NCBI GenBank assembly: GCA_045660865.1
Contig: JAZREP010000008.1
Location: forward strand, 17,441-81,440
Direction of reading: 5' to 3'
DNA length: 64,000 bases
Origin: CAZRRV01 sp045660865
GTDB lineage: Bacteria; Bacillota; Clostridia; Oscillospirales; Acutalibacteraceae
The stretch's first letter is position 1; each line of letters begins with the position of its first letter. The notes under the pieces were generated by a model. The model saw nothing but the letters and a program-made list of their open reading frames with translations, made no database searches and was not told the origin of the DNA. The translations under genes were made by a program, and so were the position numbers. Positions 1-8,901 of this stretch are shown one piece after another.

Positions 1-251
1 TTGAAACCACCGTTACCCGTGCTAAAGAGGTTCGCGCAATGACCGAGAAATATATTACACTCGCAAAAGATAATAGCTTGCACAGCAAGCGCCAGGCAAT
101 GGCTTTTGTAACAAAAGAGGCTGTTGTTAAGAAGCTGTATGATGAAATCGCTCCTAAATATGCAGAGCGTAACGGCGGTTACTGCCGTATCACCAAGACA
201 GGCCCTCGCCGCGGCGATGCGTCTGAAATGGCTATTATTGAGCTTGTATAA
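1..251 (+). CDS. rplQ: 50S ribosomal protein L17, 3' part
   Basis: C-terminal part of ribosomal protein L17, a large-subunit protein near the peptide exit tunnel. The reading frame is open from base 3, so the start lies left of the window. Seen: the L17-typical AREVRAMTEKYITLAK-like block (here preceded by TTVTRAKEV), then a basic centre and the conserved C-terminal GGYCRI..TGPRRGDASEMAIIELV pattern, which ends just where L17 normally ends. It is followed at once by a strong intrinsic terminator, as expected for the last gene of an alpha-type ribosomal operon (rpsD/rpoA/rplQ). Confidence 0.95.
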   Translation, partial: ETTVTRAKEVRAMTEKYITLAKDNSLHSKRQAMAFVTKEAVVKKLYDEIAPKYAERNGGYCRITKTGPRRGDASEMAIIELV

Positions 252-260
252 TTAGTAGAC

Positions 261-298
261 TACGGCGTAGCCATAATTGGCTACGCCGTATTTGTTTT
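261..298 (+). terminator. Intrinsic terminator after rplQ
   Basis: Perfect 12-bp inverted repeat (261-272 with 279-290) with a 6-nt AT loop, followed by a T-rich tract. It closes the ribosomal operon. Confidence 0.9.
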
Positions 299-380
299 AT
301 GGTGCTTTTATTCTTGTATTTAATGTCGAAAAATGTTATTATAATAGTTGGCTGAATAATTTATGTTTTAGAGGCTTTTT

Positions 381-2462
381 ATGAAGATGAACGCTTTTTT
401 TGAAAAAATTAAAAACATTGACAAGGTGTATATAAAAAAACAGGCGGTATCGCTTTTTAGATACACCTTGATATACATAATTCCTTTGCTTTATTGGGAA
501 CTGCTTATGCGCTCACAAACAGGCTTTAAAGGGATTTCTCTTTGCTTTTTGTTCTTTTTGCCGGCTGAGGCTATGTTCTTAGCAACACTTACAGGTTGGT
601 TAAAGCCAAAGCTTAACCGCTTGCTTACACCGATTGTGTTGTTTTTGCCTTTTGCTTTTTATGTAAGCCAACTTATATATTTTAGAATTTTTGGTTCGGT
701 TTTCTCGGTCTCAATGATAGGACTGGGCGCTAATGCAGTTGAAAACTTCGGTTGGGCATTATGGTCAACCGTAAAAGAGTCGGTAGGCTGGATTTTATTG
801 TGCTTATTACCGGTTGCTGCGGCAGCTGCATTGTCACTTTTGGCACCCAAAGGCTTTTTTAAGCGCTGTCAACCCATAACACACTTAGTTTCTCTAATCG
901 GTACAATTGTTTTATGGTTTTTTGCAGTTTTAATGCTGTTGCCTTTTGGTACAGGTGACGCTTCACCCTACGGTGCATATTCATCACCATATATAGATAG
1001 TGACACCGCCTCGGATAGAATTGGCGTATTAACAAATTCGGTGGTTGAACTGGGATACACCATCTTCGGTGCGCCTGAGGGTCAGCAGGATGACTCTCTT
1101 TTAACTCCTCAGTTGCCAGAAAGTAATGAAACTCCCGAAATACCTGAGGTTGATACTTCGCCCAATGTTGTTGAGGATATTGATTTTACTGCTTTGAAAG
1201 CTTTAACTAATGACCAAGGTAAGCAAAAACTATGTGACTACTATGCAGGTATAAGCGGCACAAATAAAAATGAATACTCCGGTCTTTTAAAAGACTACAA
1301 TCTTATATATATCTGCGCTGAGGCGTTTAGTAAATATGCTATTGACCCAGTAGTAACCCCAACCTTATATAAAATGAGCCAGGGCGGAATTGTGCTCGAC
1401 AATTTCTATAACTCTTATAAGAATACCACCACCAACGGTGAATTTACACTTATGACGGGACTTTGGCCCGACGTTTCAAGAAAGGCTGACGCAGGTTCAA
1501 CAAGCGGAAGCTTTGCTCAGTCGGTTAATAAGCATATACCCTTTGCGTTAGGCAATATGTTTGAAAATAACGGTGTAAAAGCGTATTCATACCATAATTA
1601 TAAAGGTTATTACTATTCACGTAATAAAACGCACCCCAACCTCGGCTATTCAACCGCTAGGTTTATGGGCGGCAAAAACGGTATGGAGTTCACAACCTCT
1701 TGGCCGTCCTCTGACCTTGAAATGATGCAACAATCGATTGACGATTACATAAATGAACCGCAGTTCCACGCTTATTATATGACCTTTTCGGGACACGGCC
1801 CGTATTCTAAAGCTAATCCGATTTGTGTTAAAAATATTGACAAGGTGCGAGAACTTTTAAACGGCAGAGAACTTCATAGTGGCGCTGAGTATTATCTTGC
1901 CGCTAACTATGAATTGGAGCTTGCGATGCAGTTTTTGCTCGAAAAGCTTGAGGCTGCAGGTAAGCTTGATAAAACAATGATAGTTATTGCGGGTGACCAT
2001 TTCCCTTATTATTTGCGGGACGATGCCGTAAACTCAATAGCAGGCAAAGAGCTTGAAGCCGACTTTGAAAGATACCAATCCTCCTGCATTATGTATTGCG
2101 GTGGAATTGACACAGTTAAGGTTAGTACGCCTTGCTGCAATGTTGATATTTTACCTACCGTTTTAAATCTGTTTGGGTTTAAGTACGATTCCAGGCTTTT
2201 ACCCGGTACCGATATTTTCTCAAACAATGAGCATATTGCGGTGCTGTACAATAAAAGCTTTGTTACCGAAAAGGTTAAGTACAATGCAACTAATCAAAAT
2301 GCAGAGTGGCTTAAAGCCGCTAACGGTATGACCGAAGAAGAAAAGCAACAATACCTCGATTATTATATTGCGGTAACGAAATCACGTTATACCTCATCGC
2401 TTGAACTTATGAGCGAGGACTTTTTCAGATTTGTTTTTGAAAACACAAAATCTGCCGAGTAG
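381..2462 (+). CDS. LTA synthase-family membrane phosphoglycerol transferase
   Basis: A 693-residue membrane enzyme of the lipoteichoic-acid synthase / alkaline phosphatase superfamily. Seen: about five hydrophobic segments in residues 20-200, an extracellular linker rich in P/E/D (about 230-270), then a sulfatase-fold domain. The nucleophile region is a run of threonines before N-G-E (about 349-354), matching the metal/nucleophile Thr site of LtaS. Further metal-ligand motifs are FSGHGPY (about 472) and GDHFPYY (about 538-544). Family members transfer glycerol-phosphate from phosphatidylglycerol onto glycolipid anchors or other polymers. The exact acceptor cannot be read from sequence, so I give no LtaS name. 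Start ATG with AGAGG upstream; single-gene unit after the rplQ terminator. Confidence 0.8.
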   Translation: MKMNAFFEKIKNIDKVYIKKQAVSLFRYTLIYIIPLLYWELLMRSQTGFKGISLCFLFFLPAEAMFLATLTGWLKPKLNRLLTPIVLFLPFAFYVSQLIYFRIFGSVFSVSMIGLGANAVENFGWALWSTVKESVGWILLCLLPVAAAAALSLLAPKGFFKRCQPITHLVSLIGTIVLWFFAVLMLLPFGTGDASPYGAYSSPYIDSDTASDRIGVLTNSVVELGYTIFGAPEGQQDDSLLTPQLPESNETPEIPEVDTSPNVVEDIDFTALKALTNDQGKQKLCDYYAGISGTNKNEYSGLLKDYNLIYICAEAFSKYAIDPVVTPTLYKMSQGGIVLDNFYNSYKNTTTNGEFTLMTGLWPDVSRKADAGSTSGSFAQSVNKHIPFALGNMFENNGVKAYSYHNYKGYYYSRNKTHPNLGYSTARFMGGKNGMEFTTSWPSSDLEMMQQSIDDYINEPQFHAYYMTFSGHGPYSKANPICVKNIDKVRELLNGRELHSGAEYYLAANYELELAMQFLLEKLEAAGKLDKTMIVIAGDHFPYYLRDDAVNSIAGKELEADFERYQSSCIMYCGGIDTVKVSTPCCNVDILPTVLNLFGFKYDSRLLPGTDIFSNNEHIAVLYNKSFVTEKVKYNATNQNAEWLKAANGMTEEEKQQYLDYYIAVTKSRYTSSLELMSEDFFRFVFENTKSAE

Positions 2463-2546
2463 TTGTTATAAAAACTATTGCAAAAAGCGCTGAATTAAAA
2501 TATAATAAAAAGGATAGTACAGATAAATTTATTTGTGGTGATAAAA

Positions 2547-3980
2547 ATGGCAAACGATAAATTAGTAAAAGAAATTACGGCAATGGATGAAGATTTTGCC
2601 AAATGGTATACCGACGTTGTTGTAAAGGCGGAATTGATTGACTATTCCAGTGTTAAAGGCTGTATGATTATCCGCCCTTATGGTTATGCAATTTGGGAAA
2701 ACATCCAGCAGATTTTAAACGAAAAATTTAAAGAAACAGGGCATGAAAATGTTTATATGCCGATGTTTATTCCTGAAAGTCTTTTGCAAAAGGAAAAGGA
2801 CCACGTTGAAGGCTTTGCGCCTGAGGTTGCTTGGGTAACCCACGGCGGTGAGGAAAAGTTGGAGGAACGTATGTGCGTTCGCCCCACATCCGAAACCCTT
2901 TTTTGCGACCACTATGCAAGCATTATACAATCCTATCGCGACCTGCCGAAGCTTTATAATCAATGGTGCTCGGTAGTAAGATGGGAAAAAACAACCCGTC
3001 CTTTCTTGCGTTCAAGAGAATTCCTCTGGCAGGAGGGCCACACAATTCACGCTTCTGCCGAAGAGGCAAAAGAAGAAACTATCCGTATGCTTAATGTCTA
3101 TGCAGATTTCTGCGAGAAGTATTTGTGTATGCCGGTAGTAAGAGGTGTTAAAACCGCAAAAGAACGCTTTGCAGGCGCAGAGGATACATATACAATAGAA
3201 GCGCTTATGCATGACGGTAAGGCTTTGCAGAGCGGTACCTCTCACTATTTTGGTGACGGTTTTGCCCGTGCCTTTAATATTCAGTTTACCGATAAGGAAA
3301 ATAAACTTTCCTATCCTTTCCAAACCTCTTGGGGTGTAACCACACGTTTAATCGGTGCTATTATTATGACCCACGGTGATGATAACGGTTTGGTGTTACC
3401 TCCCGCTGTTGCGCCTAAACAGGTTGTTGTTATTCCTATTGCTTCTCATAAGCCGGGTGTAAAGGAAAAGGCACAGGAGGTTGCAGACCGCTTAAAGAAA
3501 ATTTGCCGAGTACATATAGATTTAAGTGAGCAGTCTCCGGGCTGGAAATTTGCTGAGTATGAAATGAAGGGTGTTCCGCTTCGTTTAGAGCTTGGTCCCC
3601 GTGATATTGAAAACAACCAATGCGTTTTGGTGCGCCGTGATAGCGGTGAAAAAATCACTGTTTCGCTGGATTCACTTGAAACCGAAATTCCTGAAATGCT
3701 TGATAAAATAGCAGTAGGATTATTTGAAAAAGCTGCGGCTCGCCGTGATGCTATGACTTATGAGGCTGCCAACTTAGAAGAAATGACTGAGATTGCAGAA
3801 ACTAAGCCAGGATTCATTAAAGCAGCTTGGTGTGAAGAACGTGAGTGTGAGGATAAACTGAAAGAAGTTGCAGGTGTAACCTCGCGTTGCATACCTTTTG
3901 GTGAGCAAGGACATAATGAAAAATGTATTTGCTGCGGCAAACCGGCTAAAAAGCTGGTTTACTGGGGCAAAGCGTATTAG
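2547..3980 (+). CDS. proS: Prolyl-tRNA synthetase, archaeal/eukaryotic-like short form
   Basis: Class II synthetase charging tRNA-Pro in the cytoplasm. Seen: RPTSET class II motif with the following dimer/active-site region, GTSHYFGDGF, and a C-terminal extension with a zinc-type CxxC (CICCGK) ending in the characteristic terminal Tyr (WGKAY). About 477 residues and no editing (INS) insert place it in the short archaeal-like ProRS type often seen in Clostridia. The reading frame is open from a GTG at 2535, but GTGGTG just before the ATG at 2547 acts better as an SD-like element, so ATG 2547 is preferred. The following membrane protein starts 11 bases after the stop. Confidence 0.95.
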   Translation: MANDKLVKEITAMDEDFAKWYTDVVVKAELIDYSSVKGCMIIRPYGYAIWENIQQILNEKFKETGHENVYMPMFIPESLLQKEKDHVEGFAPEVAWVTHGGEEKLEERMCVRPTSETLFCDHYASIIQSYRDLPKLYNQWCSVVRWEKTTRPFLRSREFLWQEGHTIHASAEEAKEETIRMLNVYADFCEKYLCMPVVRGVKTAKERFAGAEDTYTIEALMHDGKALQSGTSHYFGDGFARAFNIQFTDKENKLSYPFQTSWGVTTRLIGAIIMTHGDDNGLVLPPAVAPKQVVVIPIASHKPGVKEKAQEVADRLKKICRVHIDLSEQSPGWKFAEYEMKGVPLRLELGPRDIENNQCVLVRRDSGEKITVSLDSLETEIPEMLDKIAVGLFEKAAARRDAMTYEAANLEEMTEIAETKPGFIKAAWCEERECEDKLKEVAGVTSRCIPFGEQGHNEKCICCGKPAKKLVYWGKAY

Positions 3981-3991
3981 GAGATTTTATT

Positions 3992-4633
3992 GTGAAAAAA
4001 ATATCCATCGGTCTTTATGTGGTGTTACTTTTTTCTATTCTGTCATTTAGTATAATGTCGGTTTATGCTGAGCCTATTCAACCAGGAGATACCGATAACT
4101 CTTCTGTCCAGAGCTCTGAGTCTGTGGAAAGCTCTGAATCATCTGATGATACCAATAGCGATGAAGATACAAGCAGTGAAGATGTTGATGACAGCAATTC
4201 TGAAACGTATAGCGATAGTTCCTCTGAGGACGAAAGCTCTATGGTAGAATCTGACGAAGACGATACTGAATCAAAAGTGATAAGTAAACCAACAAGTTCT
4301 TCTGTATCCAGCAAAGAGCCTGCACCTTATGAGGATGAGGGCTACGATTACGGCTTGGAAGATATAGAGGATGGGGATTATACCCAGGTTACAAGTGAAT
4401 CACTCTCTCAATCAAACGACCTTGATGGTGACGGCGTTGATGATGAAGAGGAAAAAGATAGCAGTGTTTCAAAACGTATAGCACGTGTCATTTGGATTCC
4501 TATTACATTGGCTATATTGTCAGCTGGCGCGCTTGTTATTGTTAATATGATTTACCGTAAAAAATACGGAAAGCTTAATACGGCTAAGAAAAAGAAGAAA
4601 AAAGCAACCAAAATTTATATTCCAAGAGATTAA
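3992..4633 (+). CDS. Acidic Ser/Asp/Glu-rich single-pass membrane protein, unknown function
   Basis: I do not recognise a family. Seen: GTG start with AGGAGA SD, an N-terminal signal peptide (residues 1-26, basic start, hydrophobic core, ending ...VYAEP), about 120 residues almost entirely S, E, D and T, a D-L-D-G-D-G-V-D-D-E motif (about 147-156) resembling a Ca-binding thrombospondin-type-3/dockerin loop, one transmembrane helix (about 168-188), and a Lys-rich cytoplasmic tail. The layout suggests an exported, membrane-tethered stalk with a possible calcium site. It is transcribed with proS and closed by a terminator. Function unknown. Confidence 0.7.
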   Translation: MKKISIGLYVVLLFSILSFSIMSVYAEPIQPGDTDNSSVQSSESVESSESSDDTNSDEDTSSEDVDDSNSETYSDSSSEDESSMVESDEDDTESKVISKPTSSSVSSKEPAPYEDEGYDYGLEDIEDGDYTQVTSESLSQSNDLDGDGVDDEEEKDSSVSKRIARVIWIPITLAILSAGALVIVNMIYRKKYGKLNTAKKKKKKATKIYIPRD

Positions 4634-4667
4634 AATAAGGGTGGTACAGCCACCCTTATTTTTATAT
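4634..4667 (+). terminator. Intrinsic terminator after the acidic membrane protein
   Basis: 11-bp inverted repeat (4634-4644 with 4650-4660) around a 5-nt loop, followed by a short T-rich run. Confidence 0.85.
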
Positions 4668-4678
4668 ATAGAAAACAA

Positions 4679-4707
4679 TTGTAAATTTAAGTAGGCTGTG
4701 ATAAAAT
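4679..4707 (+). promoter_or_regulatory. SigA-type promoter for the YjjG-like gene
   Basis: TTGTAA (4679-4684), 17-bp spacer, TAAAAT (4702-4707). The -10 box ends only 6 bases before the ATG at 4714, so the start site would coincide with the start codon. Confidence 0.55.
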
Positions 4708-4713
4708 AATTTT

Positions 4714-5400
4714 ATGATTAAGAATATATTTTTTGATTTAGACGATACAATCTTTAATTTCCATATTGCTGAAAAAACGGCGTTAATAAAAACGCTGAGG
4801 TTTTTAGGTATTGAGCCTAAGGAACAAACCTTGGCGAGATACAGTGAACTTAATTTAATGCAATGGAAACTATTAGAAAAGGGCGAAATTACCCGCGCTG
4901 AAGTTAAGGTGCGCCGTTATCAGTTGCTTTTTGATGAATTGGGCGTTGATTGCTCGGCGGCCGAAGCTGCTGCATATTATGAGAAGCAATTAAGTATAGG
5001 CCATTGGTTTATGGAGGGTGCAGAGGAACTGTTGCAGAAAACCTATAATAAATACAACCTATATGTTGTATCCAACGGCACTGCAACGGTACAGCACGGC
5101 CGTATAAAAAGCTCAGGAATAGAAAAATATTTCAAAGGCATATTTATATCGCAGGAAATCGGCTTTAATAAGCCTAGGCCGGAATTTTTTGAAGGTTGTT
5201 TCGCAAAAATAGAAAATTTTGAAAGAGAAGAAACAATAATAGTAGGGGATAGCCTCTCTTCTGACATATTGGGCGGTAAAAACGTCGGCATAAAAACTGT
5301 TTGGTTTAATCCCCAAAAAGAAAAGGCTGATGATATAAAGCCGGATTTTGAAATAGAACGGCTTTCAGACTTAATAGAATTACTTAATACGTTACAATAA
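4714..5400 (+). CDS. YjjG-family HAD nucleotidase
   Basis: 228-residue haloacid-dehalogenase-type phosphatase. Seen: motif I FFDLDDT (Asp8 nucleophile, Asp10), a helical cap (about 20-100), VVSNG motif II, a motif III Lys in the FNKPRPEFF region, and motif IV VGDSLSSDILGG. The pattern fits the YjjG/YfnB group, which dephosphorylates nucleoside monophosphates, including non-canonical pyrimidines. Substrate specificity is inferred from the family. No SD is visible before the ATG and the predicted -10 box lies 6 bases upstream, so the mRNA may be leaderless. A second, unrelated HAD enzyme follows after 18 bases. Confidence 0.8.
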   Translation: MIKNIFFDLDDTIFNFHIAEKTALIKTLRFLGIEPKEQTLARYSELNLMQWKLLEKGEITRAEVKVRRYQLLFDELGVDCSAAEAAAYYEKQLSIGHWFMEGAEELLQKTYNKYNLYVVSNGTATVQHGRIKSSGIEKYFKGIFISQEIGFNKPRPEFFEGCFAKIENFEREETIIVGDSLSSDILGGKNVGIKTVWFNPQKEKADDIKPDFEIERLSDLIELLNTLQ

Positions 5401-5418
5401 ATAATAAGGAGGTGCCTA

Positions 5419-6162
5419 ATGTATAGATTGGTGGCTTGTGACCTTGATGGCACGCTAATGCCCAAAAGTGACACTGAACCATCCGGCGAAGTGCTTGATA
5501 TGATTCGTTATGTGACCGATAAAGGTGTTTATTTTGCGGTTTGCAGCGGACGGAACTATTATGAACTGCGGCGGCTGTTCAATAAAGTGCATAATCGTAT
5601 TGTTTATATAAGCCACGACGGTGCCTTGGCAATGTATCGCAACTGTGTTCTTTTTAAACGGCCGCTTTTAAAATCAGAACTAGAAACAGTAGTGAGAAAT
5701 GAAGCCCAAAACTGCGAGGGAGTTTTGCTGGCGGGCAAAGAACGTTCTTACTGCCCCACATATAAAGATGCACTTTATACGCAATTAAAAAGTATTTATA
5801 ATGAAAGCATAGCAAAAACCGAAAACCTCAATGCGATGGGGGAGGAATTATTAAAGGTTTGTTATTATAGGTATAACGGAAACATTTCGGTACCTGAAGG
5901 TATGCGAATAGCTTATAATGACGGCGAATGGCTTGAGATGACCTGCGGTCACGCTGACAAGGGTAGGGCACTCAAGGCGGTTTGCACAAGGCTTGGAGTT
6001 GATTTAACTCAAGTTGTTGCCTTCGGTGACGGAGAAAATGATATACCAATGTTTAATATAGCCGGATTAAAATATGCGGTTAATCCAAAGTGCGATGAAC
6101 TCATAAAAATTGCAGATGGAACAATAAACGACATTTCACACAAAATAAAAGAAATAATTTAG
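5419..6162 (+). CDS. Cof-type (HAD-IIB) sugar-phosphate phosphatase
   Basis: 247-residue HAD-superfamily hydrolase. Seen: DLDGTL motif I (Asp8/Asp10), SGRNYYEL motif II, a large C2B-type cap between motifs II and III, and motif IV GDGENDIPMF near residue 214. Cof-family enzymes hydrolyse sugar phosphates or small phosphorylated cofactors; the substrate here is unknown. Good SD (AAGGAGGTG) before the ATG. Probably cotranscribed with the YjjG-like gene and followed by a strong terminator that insulates it from the BMC locus. Confidence 0.8.
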   Translation: MYRLVACDLDGTLMPKSDTEPSGEVLDMIRYVTDKGVYFAVCSGRNYYELRRLFNKVHNRIVYISHDGALAMYRNCVLFKRPLLKSELETVVRNEAQNCEGVLLAGKERSYCPTYKDALYTQLKSIYNESIAKTENLNAMGEELLKVCYYRYNGNISVPEGMRIAYNDGEWLEMTCGHADKGRALKAVCTRLGVDLTQVVAFGDGENDIPMFNIAGLKYAVNPKCDELIKIADGTINDISHKIKEII

Positions 6163-6210
6163 GAAAACAACATAGTTTTTAATGAAATTATGTTGTTTTC
6201 CTTTTTTATT
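6161..6210 (+). terminator. Intrinsic terminator upstream of the BMC operon
   Basis: 14-bp inverted repeat (6161-6174 with 6189-6202) followed by a run of T. It overlaps the last bases of the preceding gene. Confidence 0.85.
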
Positions 6211-6254
6211 TCCAAAAAAACCAAAAATATTTCTGTGTTTTTGTTGTTTTCCTC

Positions 6255-6283
6255 TTGACAGATGTTGTTTTTTCTGTTAGTAT
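6255..6283 (+). promoter_or_regulatory. BMC promoter 1 with candidate operator
   Basis: TTGACA (6255-6260), 17-bp spacer, TAGTAT (6278-6283). The block TTGAC-N3-TGTTGTTTT-N3-TGTTA (6255-6279) recurs with identical spacing in the second BMC promoter, so a regulator, plausibly the DeoR protein encoded at 16706, may bind it. Confidence 0.7.
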
Positions 6284-6313
6284 TAGTACAGAAAAATAGG
6301 AAAAGGTGAAATT

Positions 6314-6361
6314 ATGCCTTTTTTGTGGAAAAACCCACAAAAAATAATCTGCAGGAGGTAA
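6314..6361 (+). CDS. Possible 15-aa leader peptide before the propanediol dehydratase
   Basis: A 16-codon frame (MPFLWKNPQKIICRR, stop) begins at ATG 6314 with a well-spaced SD (AGGTG at 6304-6308). Its last codons AGG AGG TAA are the Shine-Dalgarno sequence of the dehydratase, whose ATG follows 5 bases after the stop. A 10-bp stem (6319-6328 with 6335-6344) lies inside it. The geometry suggests translational coupling or leader control. No homolog is known to me, and coding is not proven. Confidence 0.4.
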   Translation: MPFLWKNPQKIICRR

Positions 6362-6366
6362 TCTGA

Positions 6367-8892
6367 ATGCAATTTTATTCTGAACCGATTCAAAAAAGCC
6401 CAAGAATACAGGGGCTAATAGACCATTTGTTTCAAGATAAGCCTCAAATTGAGGCCGATAGAGCAGTATTGCTCACAGAGTCGTATAAACAAACAGAGAA
6501 CGAGCCGATTATAACTCGCCGTGCAAAGGCTTTTAAACACATTTTGGAAAACATTCCGATTACCATTCGTCCTAACGAGTTGGTTGTTGGTGCTGCTACC
6601 AAGGCGCCTCGCAGCTGCCAGGTGTTCCCGGAATACTCTTTCCAGTGGCTCGAGGATGAGTTTGAAACAATAGAAACCCGTTCGGCAGACCCATTCCGCA
6701 TCAGCGAGGAAACAAAGCAGGCTTTGCGTGAAGCTTATAAATACTGGAAAGGCAAGACAACAAGTGAGCTTGCCAGTGTATATATGACCGAGGAAACCCG
6801 CAAATCAATCGACCATAACATATTTACCCCCGGAAACTATTTCTATAACGGTGTAGGTCACGTTACGGTTGACTACGCCAAGGTACTTAAAATCGGTTAC
6901 AAAGGCATTATTGAAGAGGCTAAGGCTGAGCTTGCCAAATGCAAGGTAAGTGACGGCGATTACAATAAAAAGAGCCACTTTTTAAATGCAGTTATCACAA
7001 GCTGTGAAGCGGTTATTACATATGCCCGCCGCTATGCTCAATTGGCTTTGGAACTTTCGGATAAAGAAAGCGACCCGGAACGCAAACTTGAGTTGTTATT
7101 GATAGCTCATAACTGCGCAGTAGTACCCGAAAACGGTGCAACCTCATTCTATGAGGCAATTCAAGCCTTCTGGTTTGTCCAGATGCTTATACAAACTGAG
7201 TCTAGCGGACACTCGATTTCACCCGGACGCTTTGACCAATATATGTATCCGTATTATGAGAAAGACTTAAAAGAAGGCATTATCACCCGTGAGTTTGCTC
7301 AAGAACTTATAGATTGCATTTGGGTAAAGCTCAATGATATGAATAAGGTGCGTGATTTAGCATCGGCAGAGGGTTTTGCGGGCTACAGCTTGTTCCAAAA
7401 CTTAATTGCAGGCGGTCAAGACGAATACGGGATGGATGCCACAAACGACCTTTCCTTTATGTGTATCAACGCTACTATGCACGTGCTTTTGCCCCAACCT
7501 TCCTTCTCTGTGCGTGTTTGGAACGGTTCTCCGCACGAATTCTTAATCCGTGCAGCGGAATTAACCCGTACAGGAGTAGGCTTGCCTGCTTATTACAATG
7601 ATGAGGTTATTATTCCTGCGTTAATCAGTAGAGGACTCACCTTACAGGATGCCAGAAATTATAACATTATCGGTTGTGTTGAGCCGCAGGTTTCAGGTAA
7701 AACCGATGGCTGGCACGATGCCGCATTCTTTAACATGTGTCGTCCGCTTGAGCTTGTTTTCTCAAACGGAATGGACAAAGGTGTCAGAATCGGCGTCGAA
7801 ACAGGCAACGTTGAAGATATGAAGACCTTTGAGGAGTTCTATGAGGCTTACAAAAAGCAGACAAACTACCAAATAGAACTGTTGGTTAACGCAGATAATG
7901 CTATTGACGTAGCTCATGCAGAACGTTGCCCGTTGCCTTATCTTTCTTCAATGATTTCCGATTGCATCGGCAGAGGTAAGTCGGTACAAGAAGGTGGCGC
8001 AATATACAACTTTACAGGTCCTCAGGGCTTTGGTGTTGCAAATATGGCTGATGCGCTTTGGGCAATAAAGAAATTAGTGTTCGAAGAGAAAAAGTACACT
8101 TTGGCAGAGTTTAAAGAGGCTTTAAAGGACAACTACGGTAAAGAAACCGATGCCCACGAGGCGGAACGATTAACTACTGCCGCAGTTAAGGAACTTATTA
8201 AGAGCGGTAAAACACCGAGCGAAAGCGATATTGCTTACATATATAATAAGGTTCGTGAAAACAACTGCTCAGCAGATAAAAAAGAGTTCTACAATAGAAT
8301 GTTAAATGACATTGAAGAGTTACCCAAGTTTGGTAACGACAATCTGGAGTTAGACCTCTTTGCAAGAGACGTTGCATATACTTACACTAAGCCGTTAGAA
8401 ACCTTTGAAAACCCCAGAGGCGGTAAATACCAAGCAGGACTTTATCCTGTGTCGGCAAACGTACCGCTTGGCGCACAAACAGGCGCCACGCCGGACGGCC
8501 GCTTGGCTTGCGCTCCGGTGGCAGACGGCGTTTCTCCTGCGGCAGGACGTGATATAAGCGGTCCTACTGCAGCGGCAAACTCAGTATCCAGATTGGACCA
8601 CTATATAGCTTCGAACGGAACGCTTTACAATATGAAATTCCATCCGTCAGCATTAAGCGGCAGGTCAGGACTTGAAAGCTTTGTAGCGCTCATTCGTTCA
8701 TACTTTGACCAAAAGGGAAGCCATATGCAGTTCAATGTTGTAAGCAGAGAAACCTTGATAGATGCACAAAAGAACCCCGACCAGTATCGCTCTTTGGTTG
8801 TGCGTGTAGCAGGATACAGCGCATTGTTTACAACTCTTTCCCGCTCCTTGCAGGACGATATTATAAATCGTACAGAGCAAGCTAAATGGTAG
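6367..8892 (+). CDS. Glycyl-radical 1,2-propanediol dehydratase (GRM5-type)
   Basis: B12-independent glycyl radical enzyme predicted to dehydrate (S)-1,2-propanediol to propionaldehyde in the BMC lumen; glycerol is a possible alternative substrate. Seen: active-site loop IIGCVEPQ with catalytic Cys437 and Glu439, GVGHVTVDY (His165), SSGHSISPGRFDQYMYPYY (His282/Ser283), and C-terminal RVAGYSALF with radical Gly816. The residues after the Cys (SGKTDGWHDAAFFN) match the diol/glycerol dehydratase subgroup, not choline lyase or PFL. At 841 aa it is about 50 residues longer than clostridial glycerol dehydratase as I remember it, with an extra helical insert at about 595-650. SD AGGAGGT. First structural gene of the locus; the aldolase and fuc genes make fucose- or rhamnose-derived propanediol the likely substrate. 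Confidence 0.92.
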   Translation: MQFYSEPIQKSPRIQGLIDHLFQDKPQIEADRAVLLTESYKQTENEPIITRRAKAFKHILENIPITIRPNELVVGAATKAPRSCQVFPEYSFQWLEDEFETIETRSADPFRISEETKQALREAYKYWKGKTTSELASVYMTEETRKSIDHNIFTPGNYFYNGVGHVTVDYAKVLKIGYKGIIEEAKAELAKCKVSDGDYNKKSHFLNAVITSCEAVITYARRYAQLALELSDKESDPERKLELLLIAHNCAVVPENGATSFYEAIQAFWFVQMLIQTESSGHSISPGRFDQYMYPYYEKDLKEGIITREFAQELIDCIWVKLNDMNKVRDLASAEGFAGYSLFQNLIAGGQDEYGMDATNDLSFMCINATMHVLLPQPSFSVRVWNGSPHEFLIRAAELTRTGVGLPAYYNDEVIIPALISRGLTLQDARNYNIIGCVEPQVSGKTDGWHDAAFFNMCRPLELVFSNGMDKGVRIGVETGNVEDMKTFEEFYEAYKKQTNYQIELLVNADNAIDVAHAERCPLPYLSSMISDCIGRGKSVQEGGAIYNFTGPQGFGVANMADALWAIKKLVFEEKKYTLAEFKEALKDNYGKETDAHEAERLTTAAVKELIKSGKTPSESDIAYIYNKVRENNCSADKKEFYNRMLNDIEELPKFGNDNLELDLFARDVAYTYTKPLETFENPRGGKYQAGLYPVSANVPLGAQTGATPDGRLACAPVADGVSPAAGRDISGPTAAANSVSRLDHYIASNGTLYNMKFHPSALSGRSGLESFVALIRSYFDQKGSHMQFNVVSRETLIDAQKNPDQYRSLVVRVAGYSALFTTLSRSLQDDIINRTEQAKW

Positions 8893-8901
8893 AGGTGGGA
8901 T

